From positions 143,317 to 207,316 of the forward strand of contig DFOS01000026.1 in the NCBI GenBank assembly GCA_002376845.1: a DNA stretch of 64,000 nucleotides. Direction: 5' to 3'. The first letter of the stretch is position 1, and each line of letters starts with the position of its first letter. Shown piece after piece: positions 53,131 to 61,996 of the stretch. Both the position numbers and the translations under genes were made by a program. Below the pieces are notes generated by a model, which saw nothing but the letters and a program-made list of their open reading frames with translations, had not been told where the DNA came from and made no database searches. The DNA comes from Bdellovibrionaceae bacterium UBA3535. Its GTDB lineage: Bacteria > Bdellovibrionota > Bdellovibrionia > Bdellovibrionales > UBA840.

Positions 53131-54467
53131 AAACGTGCCTCCAATACTTTTTCTTCATCCACTTGGCTGGGATATTTACCATTCAGGCAGGCCATGCACA
53201 ATCCTTCGGGCTTGATGGCAGCATAAAGGTCACGTTCTTCTAAATAAAAAACCTCATCGGCCTCAATTCTTGCTGCAATCTCAGGCTCATCGCGGCCATG
53301 CGCCACCAAATCCTCTTTTTTCGGAAAATCCACGCCGTAGTAGCATGGATAACGAATGGGTGGGCAAGCACTGGCAATGGCAACCGACTTTGCTCCGTAT
53401 TCTTTTAAGAGGCGGTGGATGCGTGTCGAGGTGGTTCCGCGCACAATGGAATCATCAACGAGCAAAATGTTTTTTCCCTGAATCTCTGAGATGACCGGCA
53501 TCAACTTCCAATTCACCGCGGCTTCGCGCTGTTTTTGAGTATTTAAAATAAAGGAGCGCTGCACATAACGGTTTTTAATTAAAATCTCGCGGTAAGGGAT
53601 TCCGAGGGACTCGGACAAGGCAATGGCAGAGGTGCGCGAGGTATCTGGCACCGGCGCTACAATATCATATTTTTTCGGCTCCTGAATTTTTTCGGCGAGC
53701 AGACGCCCCAGCTCCAGTCGCACTTGGTAGATCGGCAAAGAATCCATCTGTCCCTCCACCCCAGCAAAGTAAATCCACTCAAACATGCAGGAGGCTGGCG
53801 TTTTGCTTTGTAAAACCTCCTGCTTCACTATGCCTTGGCTTTTGTGTACCAAAATCGCCTCACCCGGCTTTACTTGTTTCACATCATGATAACCAAGAAA
53901 GGTAAGAGCCTGTGATTCGGAGGCAAAGGCATAATCACTGCCGCTGCGGGCGTAAAAGAGAGGACGCATGCCGCGAGCATCTTTAAAGGCAAAGACATAG
54001 TCTTCACCCAAAAGGCCCACCACCGAGTAGGCTCCTTCCACTCGCTCTAAAACTTCCATGACTTTGACGGTAAAATTCTCTGGGCTCATGCCCTCTAAAA
54101 GCGGCAAAAAGATTTCGGCATCATTTTGAGATTGGTAGTCATAATTGACTTGGCTTTTTAATACGGCATAGTTGGTAATATTGCCGTTGTGGCATACCGC
54201 TAGCTCGCGGCTTTGAAAGGGCTGCAGCTCCTGCTCACGAAAGGTGCCAATGGTGGAATAACGATTGTGGCCGATGGCCACATTATAGGCGCCGCCCTCT
54301 TCTTCGATGGGGTTTTGGTTCACCAGACCTGGCAGGCGTTGGTAGAATTCTTGCTCGCCCCTGGCACATAAGCCAAAGCCATCTTGCCCGCGGTGTTGTA
54401 GGAGTTGTAAACCATAATAAGACTGAAAAAGGGCGCGCTTTCCGGTTGCGGCAAAGATTCCACACAT
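53127..54467 (-). CDS. purF: Amidophosphoribosyltransferase
   Basis: A 446-residue PurF. Starting at ATG 54467 (GGAGGT upstream) the protein begins MCGIFAATGK, so removal of Met exposes the catalytic Cys1 directly, with no propeptide. The glutaminase domain has HRGQDGFGLC and GHNRYSTIGT; the transferase domain has the PRPP loop NILLVDDSIVRGTTSTRI near 335. It commits PRPP to purine synthesis and is normally feedback-inhibited by purine nucleotides. First gene of the operon, preceded by a promoter and a leader hairpin. The region upstream to 54488 lacks support. Confidence 0.95.
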   Translation of the reverse strand: MCGIFAATGKRALFQSYYGLQLLQHRGQDGFGLCARGEQEFYQRLPGLVNQNPIEEEGGAYNVAIGHNRYSTIGTFREQELQPFQSRELAVCHNGNITNYAVLKSQVNYDYQSQNDAEIFLPLLEGMSPENFTVKVMEVLERVEGAYSVVGLLGEDYVFAFKDARGMRPLFYARSGSDYAFASESQALTFLGYHDVKQVKPGEAILVHKSQGIVKQEVLQSKTPASCMFEWIYFAGVEGQMDSLPIYQVRLELGRLLAEKIQEPKKYDIVAPVPDTSRTSAIALSESLGIPYREILIKNRYVQRSFILNTQKQREAAVNWKLMPVISEIQGKNILLVDDSIVRGTTSTRIHRLLKEYGAKSVAIASACPPIRYPCYYGVDFPKKEDLVAHGRDEPEIAARIEADEVFYLEERDLYAAIKPEGLCMACLNGKYPSQVDEEKVLEARL

Positions 54468-54483
54468 ATTAAATACCTCCTGT

Positions 54484-54515
54484 GGCATTTATGCAGTGAA
54501 TGGGCATAAATGGCC
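54484..54515 (-). promoter_or_regulatory. Imperfect inverted repeat in the purF leader
   Basis: GGCATTTATGC (54484-54494) and GCATAAATGGCC (54504-54515) pair with one bulged base around a 9-base loop, 17 bases upstream of the purF ATG and just before its Shine-Dalgarno. It could be a repressor operator or an RNA hairpin controlling ribosome access; no known purine riboswitch core is recognisable. Confidence 0.5.
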
Positions 54516-54555
54516 TCCCTTTTTCATTTCAAAGAACAACTTTTTGAACGGCTAT

Positions 54556-54583
54556 AGAATAAAGAGCCCTTGGCTTAAGTCAA
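54556..54583 (-). promoter_or_regulatory. Predicted promoter of the purine operon
   Basis: On the minus strand TTGACT (54583-54578) and TATTCT (54561-54556) are spaced by 16 bases, about 90 bases before the purF ATG. The -35 box is good and the -10 box is moderate. Confidence 0.55.
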
Positions 54584-54871
54584 CGGCACAATTGTTAGAT
54601 TGGTGTTAGTAGTAATAATTGCAGTTATTTATTCAAGTGGCGCTTGAAGAGGAGGTAAAAAACATAGTCTCTATAGGGGCGCAAGCGAAAAGGAGAATTC
54701 TTATTCATTGATACTCTTGCTAGCAAGTATGTATCTTTAATAAAATGGACAATTCAGGAATTGAAGTCCTATATTGCCCAATTTACTTGCCTTTATGGCC
54801 ATATATTAGATTTAAGAACATATTCTGGGTATCAAAATGCCCAGTTATAAAACGATATGTAAAACAGATTG
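54584..54871. other. AT-rich intergenic stretch
   Basis: No supported gene between the pur promoter and the terminator at 54872. A plus-strand frame of 50 codons ends inside the terminator and is rejected. An AAGAGGAGG element near 54648 has no start codon at a useful distance. Confidence 0.5.
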
Positions 54872-54895
54872 AAAAAAAAGGGCCCATAGGGCCCT
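54872..54895 (-). terminator. Rho-independent terminator of the lipoprotein gene
   Basis: On the minus strand AGGGCCC and GGGCCCT form a perfect 7-bp stem with a TAT loop, followed by eight T. It lies 4 bases past the lipoprotein stop. Confidence 0.92.
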
Positions 54896-54899
54896 AAAA

Positions 54900-55889
54900 C
54901 TATTGCGACATGATTTTATCCGCTACCAGTTCGGTAACCCGTATATAGACTTTATCCACTTGCCCCATGTGATATCTTGTTAATTCATCACCATTTATCT
55001 CGTAACGAATTTTCGCGGCATCTTCTCTGGCAATCTTTAACTTCTCTGGCATTGCCATATACACATCTTCGCTCTTCATTTCCGGGTCTAAGTCTGTCAT
55101 TAAATCATTTAGATAGGAGAAAAACTTACCATTCCCCACTACCTCTACACTGCCATCTTCATTTACATAAAATGGCGAATAGGAAGTCCACCAAAAACGC
55201 GAACCAGAGTTGTAGCGAATTTTATTCAGTCTAGCACCATGCTCATTGATTGCTATCAATTTTTGCGCACTCACAGCCGCTAGATCTTGGTTTGCGATAT
55301 TTTGCTGTTGATCCTTCTCAACAAAATAACCTGTAAATGGACTTGGGTTTTTTGCTGGCGTACGCTCATGATTTGCTAGTGCCATAAGAGCTTGTTCTTC
55401 GGTAATCTTCTTGTTTTTATATACAACAGAATAAGTGCCATCATCGTACGATAAAGTAATTTCATTCTCATTCGTTAGCTGGAGTTTTGCATTTTTTAAG
55501 TCTTTGGACTCTTCTTCAAAAACACTTCTAGGATCGACATTAGGATCATTATAATGAGATTCCTGAACATATTGTTTAAAAGCATCGTTAAACTCGTAGG
55601 AGATGCTTCCATTTGAATTGTATTTCTCATAAGAATCTTTTTCGAAAACCATTGGATCTTCTGGCTTCTCAGAGCTAATCGCATAATATACTTTACCTGC
55701 TGCATCGACTTTATAGATGTTGTGTGTTTCTACACGATCATACTCACCTTGCTGAATCAGCTTGTAATCATCTTCATTCACCCAATAGCCTTGAAATGGG
55801 CTAAGAGCAGTATCGTCCTTACAAGCCACAAAACTAAAAAAAAGAGTAAAACTAAATATTTCATATGATTGTCCTTTGTTTAATTTCAT
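54900..55889 (-). CDS. Lipoprotein, N-terminus possibly frameshifted
   Basis: A 329-residue protein if read from the ATG at 55889; no recognised family. The lipobox region is FSFVACKDD, and the body contains two similar segments, each starting FxGYW/FxGYF with VNEDD or VEKDQ (about residues 32 and 186), suggesting an internal duplication. The Met at 55889 has no ribosome site. Instead AAAGGA precedes an ATG at 55864 in another frame (MKYLVLLFF...), which would join the lipobox perfectly if a run of eight T (minus strand, 55836-55843) were one base longer. So either the sequence has an indel error, or expression depends on slippage. Confidence 0.65.
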   Translation of the reverse strand: MKLNKGQSYEIFSFTLFFSFVACKDDTALSPFQGYWVNEDDYKLIQQGEYDRVETHNIYKVDAAGKVYYAISSEKPEDPMVFEKDSYEKYNSNGSISYEFNDAFKQYVQESHYNDPNVDPRSVFEEESKDLKNAKLQLTNENEITLSYDDGTYSVVYKNKKITEEQALMALANHERTPAKNPSPFTGYFVEKDQQQNIANQDLAAVSAQKLIAINEHGARLNKIRYNSGSRFWWTSYSPFYVNEDGSVEVVGNGKFFSYLNDLMTDLDPEMKSEDVYMAMPEKLKIAREDAAKIRYEINGDELTRYHMGQVDKVYIRVTELVADKIMSQ

Positions 55890-56157
55890 CGCTATCTGAA
55901 GCAATATGCGTGCCGTGGCCATATTCTTGCTAAGAGCCCATTTCTTGCTTCTGTACGATTGGGTAACGGGGAAACAATATATTTTTTACCAAAAGCAATG
56001 ACAGAAATAGGCACATTATCCTCTACTTTATTCCTATTTCCTAGAATTCGTCCGGCCAAACGAAAATTGAAGTATTTTGGCTACGCACTCAGCGCTCCCA
56101 TGTTTCACTTTTACCGCATGAGAGCATCAAATCTGAGCCTTGGTAAAACAATGCTCT

Positions 56158-57381
56158 TCATGATTGTACATACTTGGACAATTCATGAAGTTTTATAGAT
56201 GAACACACCTTAAGGGCAACAAGCCCGCCTAAAACAAAGCACAATGCCATGAATTGTAGTATCAAATTTGGATATGAGGAGATAAAAGGTAGTATAAACA
56301 AACAACCAATAAATTGCCCCATACTCATTATGGCAAAATAAACCGTGTTCACTTGTGATATTAAGTTTGTGGGTATGCTTGCAACTCGGTAGTTGATTGT
56401 AGAGTAATTTAGAAAAGCAAAGCCTATACAATTCAAAGCAAAGGTAAATCCCACCAAGTAATGATTTGCGTAAAAAGAGGCTAAAAGCAGGCATATCGCT
56501 GTAGGTAAAAATGCCACTATAACAATTTTATTAAAATCGATTTTTCTATTTAAGTTTGGAGCCAATGAAATGAAGGGAGTAGCAATTAAAATACTAATGG
56601 CAATTAGCCATGAAGCAGATTCAGTGTCATTAGCATTTGCAGCGTATATCGATACAATTGCGGGGTAAATGCCGCCGGCAATATAAATTAGTGAGGTTGC
56701 AACAGAGGATCCAAGTAGATTTTTATCATTTAAAACATAACGAAAAGCTTCTAAATAAGAATCAATAGACTTTTTCTTAACCATTGATTTATTACTCGTA
56801 TTTTCACTGAACACTCTCCAATAAATAAAGAGCATCGGTACAAACGACAAGATGGCTAATAGCATACACGCTGCAAATCCATAATTAAAAAACACCCAGC
56901 CAGAAAAAGAAACTCCAAAAAGAAGGGTGAAATTAAATACATAAACAAATCTCTTAATCACTTTTTCTATGGGGATATGATTTTTGATTTCATTTAATAA
57001 GCTGAAGGTGATTCCGTTACGATGAAGAGAGGAAAAAGCTGACATTAGTATAGCAAATACAATCATCATTGCATATGTCAAAACATCTAATGAGTAGAAA
57101 ACAAAGATTAGACCATAAACTGAAGCCTGTAGTAAATCTATTGTAATACTAGATAAACACTTAGAATACCTATCAACATACTGACTAAATATTGGCGAAA
57201 GAAATATGACGCCAATACTTTGGCCAACATAAAATGCAGTTATAAATTTAATCCCATATGAGAGATCCGCTTGTAAAACCTCTGTTCCCAACCATAAAAT
57301 AGCAAAATCTGCAGCAGCATTGCCAATTAAAGATACGAAAAGAAAAAGCAAATAAAAGTAATATTCAAGATTTTTAGACAT
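56158..57381 (-). CDS. MFS transporter
   Basis: A 407-residue major facilitator with about 12 membrane helices. The start (MSKNLEYYFYLLFLFVSLIG) at 57381 has an AAAGAGA element upstream; the frame continues to 57438 into the preceding gene. The loop after helix 2 (SPIFSQYVDRYSKC) resembles the G-x-L-a-D-r-x-g-r motif A in a weak form, similar to macrolide-efflux-like MFS proteins. Substrate unknown. It lies 23 bases after an ACT-domain gene and is distinctly AT-rich. Confidence 0.82.
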   Translation of the reverse strand: MSKNLEYYFYLLFLFVSLIGNAAADFAILWLGTEVLQADLSYGIKFITAFYVGQSIGVIFLSPIFSQYVDRYSKCLSSITIDLLQASVYGLIFVFYSLDVLTYAMMIVFAILMSAFSSLHRNGITFSLLNEIKNHIPIEKVIKRFVYVFNFTLLFGVSFSGWVFFNYGFAACMLLAILSFVPMLFIYWRVFSENTSNKSMVKKKSIDSYLEAFRYVLNDKNLLGSSVATSLIYIAGGIYPAIVSIYAANANDTESASWLIAISILIATPFISLAPNLNRKIDFNKIVIVAFLPTAICLLLASFYANHYLVGFTFALNCIGFAFLNYSTINYRVASIPTNLISQVNTVYFAIMSMGQFIGCLFILPFISSYPNLILQFMALCFVLGGLVALKVCSSIKLHELSKYVQS

Positions 57382-57404
57382 TATTATCTCTTTACTTAAT
57401 TTTT

Positions 57405-57803
57405 TTACAAAAAACTCCAGTTGTTTTTTTCTAAACAATCCTTAACAGCTTCTAGGTTCTTCGTGCGAACAAAAAACCAATCACTAAGATATGTAGAAAC
57501 CACACATACACCAAGTCCCTCCTCAAATAGTGCGTTAGTTATAGTAGCAATTAATCCTTGTACCGTACCAAAAGGCATCTCTCCTACAATTGTAATACAG
57601 GACCAACCAAGCTCTTCTTTTTGACATGGCACATTCACATTATCAGGGATAATAGCAGAACTCTCTTCTTCTGATTGAAATAAAGCAATTGGCCTGGCTT
57701 CATTATTTGAAAGGCATTTTACTAAGTCTTCTGAGTTTTCTAATAGAATATATTTAAACGTCATTGGCAAAATAGAAAGACGCAAATGCTCGTATTTATT
57801 CAT
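57405..57803 (-). CDS. ACT-domain protein (ACT_7 type)
   Basis: A 132-residue protein with a double-ACT-like fold of the small ACT_7/CASTOR-like family: an N-terminal half with HLRLSILPMTFKYILLEN and a C-terminal half with ELGWSCITIVGEMPFGTVQG, then GVCVVSTYLSDWFFVRTKNL, which is the ligand-binding part. Such proteins bind amino acids. The ATG at 57803 follows AGAGGTG; GTG at 57809 is an alternative. It lies upstream of an MFS transporter, suggesting that the pair senses and moves an amino-acid-like compound. Confidence 0.75.
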   Translation of the reverse strand: MNKYEHLRLSILPMTFKYILLENSEDLVKCLSNNEARPIALFQSEEESSAIIPDNVNVPCQKEELGWSCITIVGEMPFGTVQGLIATITNALFEEGLGVCVVSTYLSDWFFVRTKNLEAVKDCLEKNNWSFL

Positions 57804-58134
57804 TCCCACCTCTTTAAATCAATCATTAATAAATAAGCTTAACACTTAAGCTTGCTAGATTATCATTAAACTCCTAAACAAGCCACTACCAGCAACTAGC
57901 ATGCCAAGAAAATTTATACCCTGACGCAATATTAATTAAATAAGCTTGGCAGAGTATTTCTTAAGTATCAGATTTTGGTCCATGTTAACGAAAAATATTC
58001 ATTTTGCATGCCTTCTCATTTTGAAACACCACCAGATGCCAAAACTAACAGGTTTGATCTGAGCACCAAAAAACCCGCCAAAAGTCAGAGATTTTCTTAA
58101 AGCTAGAGCGTCTTATACCGATACATTATATGAG
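57804..58134. other. AT-rich intergenic region
   Basis: 331 bases between divergent genes. No coding frame, clear promoter pair or terminator stands out. Confidence 0.5.
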
Positions 58135-60369
58135 ATGTTATCGCTTCTAATTTCAGGTCTACTATTTGCTAAAACGCCTTTAGGTTTGCCCTCTTACACA
58201 GCCGCAAATCCCAATGGATTTTGGGGCAAACTGCCGCGTGGACGAAATTATGTTTTCTGTGGCGACCGCATCTTTTTTTCTGAGAACTTTGATACCAAGG
58301 TGAAGGTGGTCTACGAAAAAGACTCCAAGGTAGCCGACTTTCGCAAACACTGCCTAAACCGCAAGCGCCATATTGAAAAAACCAGTAAAAACGCTGAGCC
58401 CGGGGAAGCGCCTTTAATTGTTTCTAGCTTTCGACACCTAAATTCGAAAATTGAAAAGGTGATAAAAAACAAAAAGCACGCCCGCTACATTGATGCCAAG
58501 GGTCTGCACTACAAGGAGCTCATCAAAGCCTTTGGTGAAGCGGAGGTAAATCGCCTGCGAAGTGCCAACTTACTTTTACCTTATATGACCTTTGCCGAAT
58601 TTCAGCAGGCCTATGCAAAATCCACCAACAACCCCGCCTACCTAAAAGCGGAATACTCGCGCTACTCATCGAACCTACTTACGCAGAACCCTGCCATGCT
58701 GTACACCAAAGATGGCAAGCTTTATTATTTCTCATTCAATCTATCTGACGAACAAATGCGAAGACTTGCGGGCCTTGTAGGAGGTGCCGGTGGCGGCAGC
58801 CTGGGAGGCGGAGGCGGTTATGGCTCAAATAGCCCTCTAGCTAAAGGCGGCGCAAAAGGTAGCGCAGGCGAAGATAGCCGCATGCCAGCCAGTGCTAGTG
58901 CTGGACCAGGCGTGGGATTGGAAGCTGGCTTTCCTGGCTTTACCACAGATTCGGAAGCATTAAGAGTGGCCCCGCAGCCCACACGCCTACCAAGCAGCAT
59001 GGGAGTGAGTCCGGCAAGTACCTTACGCGTGCCAAAATATGATCAGATTGCAGGGCGCATCAGGCCCTCCTCTTCCGCTAATAATGTTAGGCAGATGGCT
59101 AGCGCCGGTGGAGGCGGTCCACGTATAGTTAATCCATCTGATTTTGATGGAGCAATGGGAGCATTTGATAAATTAAAAGGTAAAGACTCTGGTAGCGGCC
59201 GCGAACGACCGGACAGGATTGGCAGGTCTAAACCTTCTAGCTCTAACGACTCAAGCCCCACAAGCCCTAGCGCATCCAGTGGGCTAAGCGAAGAAATTTC
59301 GGAAGTTAGCGTAATAGGAAAAAGAAAAGAGCCTGAAGATATCTTTTCATCTAAAAGCAACCTCGATAGTAATTCTACCGCTATTGGTGACCAAATGCTA
59401 TCACTAGTAAGGAAAGATACACAGTCACAAGGTTTACGTTTGCCCACAAAAGAAAAGACATCCAAAACCAATTATACCTGTGACACAAAGCAATGGCACG
59501 ATATAGCAAGAGGTATAGATAACGACAGTTTTTTGGGAACGATTTTAAAAGAATCCTCTATTAGTGAACAGACAAAAGAGAACTTTAAATGCACCCTCCT
59601 AAATAAAAGCCAGTTTTGTGGCTTCTACTTTTATGATCGTAGCTGTTTACCTGGTGGCGAGCGCAATTGCGCCACGGTTATGAATAATGATATCGACAAT
59701 ATATGCAAAAAATATCTGCGATTTGAAAGGGATAACTCAAACGCAAATATCAACGGTACAAGATCCAGAAAAGTAGGGATAAGATCCATTTCCAACGACG
59801 AACCTCTTTCCTATACAGAACGCTTGGAATGCTCACAGGTTATGATGGCCATCGCCTGCAAAGAGATCCCATGCAAAACGTCTTTCGGTGATGTATACAA
59901 TGGCAAGGTGGAATTCTATGATGGCGCAAGAAACCAAAAACTAAAAAAAGGCCTAGAACAGGATATAGCTGAGAAAAATGAAGGCATACGCGATAATATA
60001 GATATAAGCTTTCAAATTGTTAGAGAGCTCAGCAAGAAAAGCGACATATTATTCGATCTTAATTATGAAGAGCAAACTTCTAATAGAATAAAGAAAGTTA
60101 AATTAACCGAAGAAACAAAAGACTTACAAAGTCTACTAAAACTACGGCATATTAAGTATACTTCTCACAATATGAAGTTCTCACATACAGGTGATGACAT
60201 AGACTTAAAAAAATATTTAGAAAATTCCCCTTGGCAACCAACAGAAATAGAAAGTTTCCGTACGGATCTAACCAAACTCAAAGTTTACTATGATTTAAAT
60301 GCAAGTTCTGAGGAGGGTTATTGCTCCATTTTTTCTTCAGGAAAAAATGGAGCGCAGGGAGAAAATTAA
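58135..60369 (+). CDS. Large secreted low-complexity protein
   Basis: A 744-residue exported protein (signal peptide MLSLLISGLLFAKT). Three regions: a basic N-terminal part (about 20-215) with two Cys (VFCGDR, KHCLNRK); a Gly/Ser/Pro/Ala-rich middle (about 215-430) beginning with LVGGAGGGSLGGGGGYG; and a Cys-rich C-terminal part (about 440-744) with at least ten Cys (YTCDTK, FKCTLL, QFCGFYFYDRSCLPG, CKEIPCK). The GC-rich middle contrasts with the AT-rich last third, as if modules had been joined. No family recognised. A surface or extracellular role is likely from layout. The end of the gene contains a strong hairpin. Confidence 0.7.
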   Translation: MLSLLISGLLFAKTPLGLPSYTAANPNGFWGKLPRGRNYVFCGDRIFFSENFDTKVKVVYEKDSKVADFRKHCLNRKRHIEKTSKNAEPGEAPLIVSSFRHLNSKIEKVIKNKKHARYIDAKGLHYKELIKAFGEAEVNRLRSANLLLPYMTFAEFQQAYAKSTNNPAYLKAEYSRYSSNLLTQNPAMLYTKDGKLYYFSFNLSDEQMRRLAGLVGGAGGGSLGGGGGYGSNSPLAKGGAKGSAGEDSRMPASASAGPGVGLEAGFPGFTTDSEALRVAPQPTRLPSSMGVSPASTLRVPKYDQIAGRIRPSSSANNVRQMASAGGGGPRIVNPSDFDGAMGAFDKLKGKDSGSGRERPDRIGRSKPSSSNDSSPTSPSASSGLSEEISEVSVIGKRKEPEDIFSSKSNLDSNSTAIGDQMLSLVRKDTQSQGLRLPTKEKTSKTNYTCDTKQWHDIARGIDNDSFLGTILKESSISEQTKENFKCTLLNKSQFCGFYFYDRSCLPGGERNCATVMNNDIDNICKKYLRFERDNSNANINGTRSRKVGIRSISNDEPLSYTERLECSQVMMAIACKEIPCKTSFGDVYNGKVEFYDGARNQKLKKGLEQDIAEKNEGIRDNIDISFQIVRELSKKSDILFDLNYEEQTSNRIKKVKLTEETKDLQSLLKLRHIKYTSHNMKFSHTGDDIDLKKYLENSPWQPTEIESFRTDLTKLKVYYDLNASSEEGYCSIFSSGKNGAQGEN
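60323..60353. repeat. Perfect 13-bp hairpin inside the 3' end of a gene
   Basis: GCTCCATTTTTTC and GAAAAAATGGAGC flank a 5-base TTCAG loop, 14 bases before the stop of the 744-residue protein gene. The arms are coding (GYCSIFSSGKNGA). No T-run follows, but the T6 inside the first arm and A6 in the second give a bidirectional terminator-like shape between converging genes. Confidence 0.6.
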
Positions 60370-60379
60370 AGGCTCACGC

Positions 60380-61996
60380 TTACTCTTTTTTTGTGATTTT
60401 AGATGCTATTGCGCCAACGTATTTTTTGTACTGAGCCTTATCAACCTCATAGTTAAAACACATTTGATCCGCAATATCTAACAACTCAACTGACATATCG
60501 CTGATAAACTGATCCTGAAAGCACATGGCCTGGCAAGCCCAAGCATAATCATTGTGTGTAACGATACCATCGGCACCGTCAGTTTCATGTTGATGAACAC
60601 TACCAAGATTGTGAATTCTTTCGTGAAATAGCATGGACTCAAAGTATTTTTTTGACCAATTCTTAGTAAGGTCTTCTCGAAACACTACCGAAGGACCATT
60701 GTAAACCCTTGTTTTACCTTTGTAGTTAATGATAACCGGGTCATCCGATCCTAGTGTGGCATATGCTTCGCTACCAATAGTTAGCCTTTGTTTTTCAAGA
60801 GGATTTTGCTCTAGGGCAATTCGAAAATCATGGTTTATATCATCCCCACAAAATATTTTTGGCCTAGCTCCAAACCTTTTCTCAACCGAACAATCATTAT
60901 GGGCATTGGCCCTGTAGAAATTTATTTTCTTTAGCTTGTCACATGAATTTACATCAAATCGCCCCACCTCATTAAAATTATAAAACGGCGTCACTTCCGT
61001 ATCCCATGCTTCTTTATCCCAGTAATTCACAAACGCCGGCATCAGAGCATATTTGGTAGAGGTTACTTTGCCTTCTCCTTTTTCGCCGTAGTATTCTTCA
61101 CCTTCCGCCAAACAAGACATCCCCTGCACCATGCTGTCCACATCGGCTTGAGCAATATCGAATTTCCAGCGGCCGGGCTCAAAGCAGTTTTTGTGGATCA
61201 TGGTACCAATGGGAGAAATATAAAAGTCGCCCTCTTCTTCTAAGTCGGGACGCGGGCCCATATGGGATTGAATATTTTTAATGTCATCTAACTGTTTGGC
61301 AAAAGCGATAAGATCCTGGTCGCAGTGTTCGCAACCTAAAACCGCAGCAGCACCTTCCGTATGATCAAAAACTTCGACTTCGCCGGTGGCGTATTGGTAA
61401 GTGGGCACCTTCTGCGTACCTTTTTCCACCAAAACCATTTGGCCGTTCTTTCTTTCAAAGATTTCAAACTGGCGGGTATTGCCATCGGTAATTTGGCGAA
61501 TCAGCTTATTGGCTTTGCCGGCAACATAGTCGCTACGAATCTCGCATACATCGTCTTTGCATTCATAGAGATAATCTACCTGTGCATCCATATCGTAATC
61601 GACCCTTTCTTTAACCAATTTGCCTTGGGCATTATATACACTAATTTGGTTAAATTGGCCATCTCCGCGAAATGAGTAGCGAATCTCTTTGTAACCTTTT
61701 CCTAGTTGTCGAATATTTACATCCGATTTGCCATCTTCATTGAAATCCACATTGTGAAATTTCCCACTTTTTAGGGCTTGGTAAATCTTGCGCTGACGAG
61801 GGTCATACTTTCTTAAAGGATCTAGACTTTTTCCTGGCTTTTGGAATTTGTTTTTAGGGATCGAGGCCATATTTCTTGTGGAAGGTTGCTCGCAAATACC
61901 GTAATGCAGGGGCTTTAGTCCTGGATCATAGGGCTTGCGCTCGCAGGTGGGCGCGGAAAACGCATATAATAGGCTTAAAAACACTTCAATCACCAC
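60380..61996 (-). CDS. Secreted metzincin-like zinc metalloprotease
   Basis: A 538-residue exported protein with an N-terminal signal sequence (VFLSLLYAFSA). The key motif is LFHERIHNLGSVHQHE (His458, Glu459, His462, Gly465, His468), a full HExxHxxGxxH metzincin zinc site. Two EF-hand-like loops, DFNEDGKSD (about 84-92) and DYDMDAQVD (about 133-141), suggest Ca-binding structure in a repeat region before the catalytic part. Many Cys (about 14) indicate disulfides. The start is GTG, either at 61996 or the next codon; an AGGTGG is close by. Family unknown; a secreted protease is strongly suggested. It converges on the 744-residue protein gene. Confidence 0.78.
   Translation of the reverse strand: MVIEVFLSLLYAFSAPTCERKPYDPGLKPLHYGICEQPSTRNMASIPKNKFQKPGKSLDPLRKYDPRQRKIYQALKSGKFHNVDFNEDGKSDVNIRQLGKGYKEIRYSFRGDGQFNQISVYNAQGKLVKERVDYDMDAQVDYLYECKDDVCEIRSDYVAGKANKLIRQITDGNTRQFEIFERKNGQMVLVEKGTQKVPTYQYATGEVEVFDHTEGAAAVLGCEHCDQDLIAFAKQLDDIKNIQSHMGPRPDLEEEGDFYISPIGTMIHKNCFEPGRWKFDIAQADVDSMVQGMSCLAEGEEYYGEKGEGKVTSTKYALMPAFVNYWDKEAWDTEVTPFYNFNEVGRFDVNSCDKLKKINFYRANAHNDCSVEKRFGARPKIFCGDDINHDFRIALEQNPLEKQRLTIGSEAYATLGSDDPVIINYKGKTRVYNGPSVVFREDLTKNWSKKYFESMLFHERIHNLGSVHQHETDGADGIVTHNDYAWACQAMCFQDQFISDMSVELLDIADQMCFNYEVDKAQYKKYVGAIASKITKKE

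Noticed and set aside
54745..54897. 50-codon plus-strand frame upstream of the lipoprotein terminator
   Set aside because: Its end is made of the minus-strand terminator hairpin and it has no Shine-Dalgarno.
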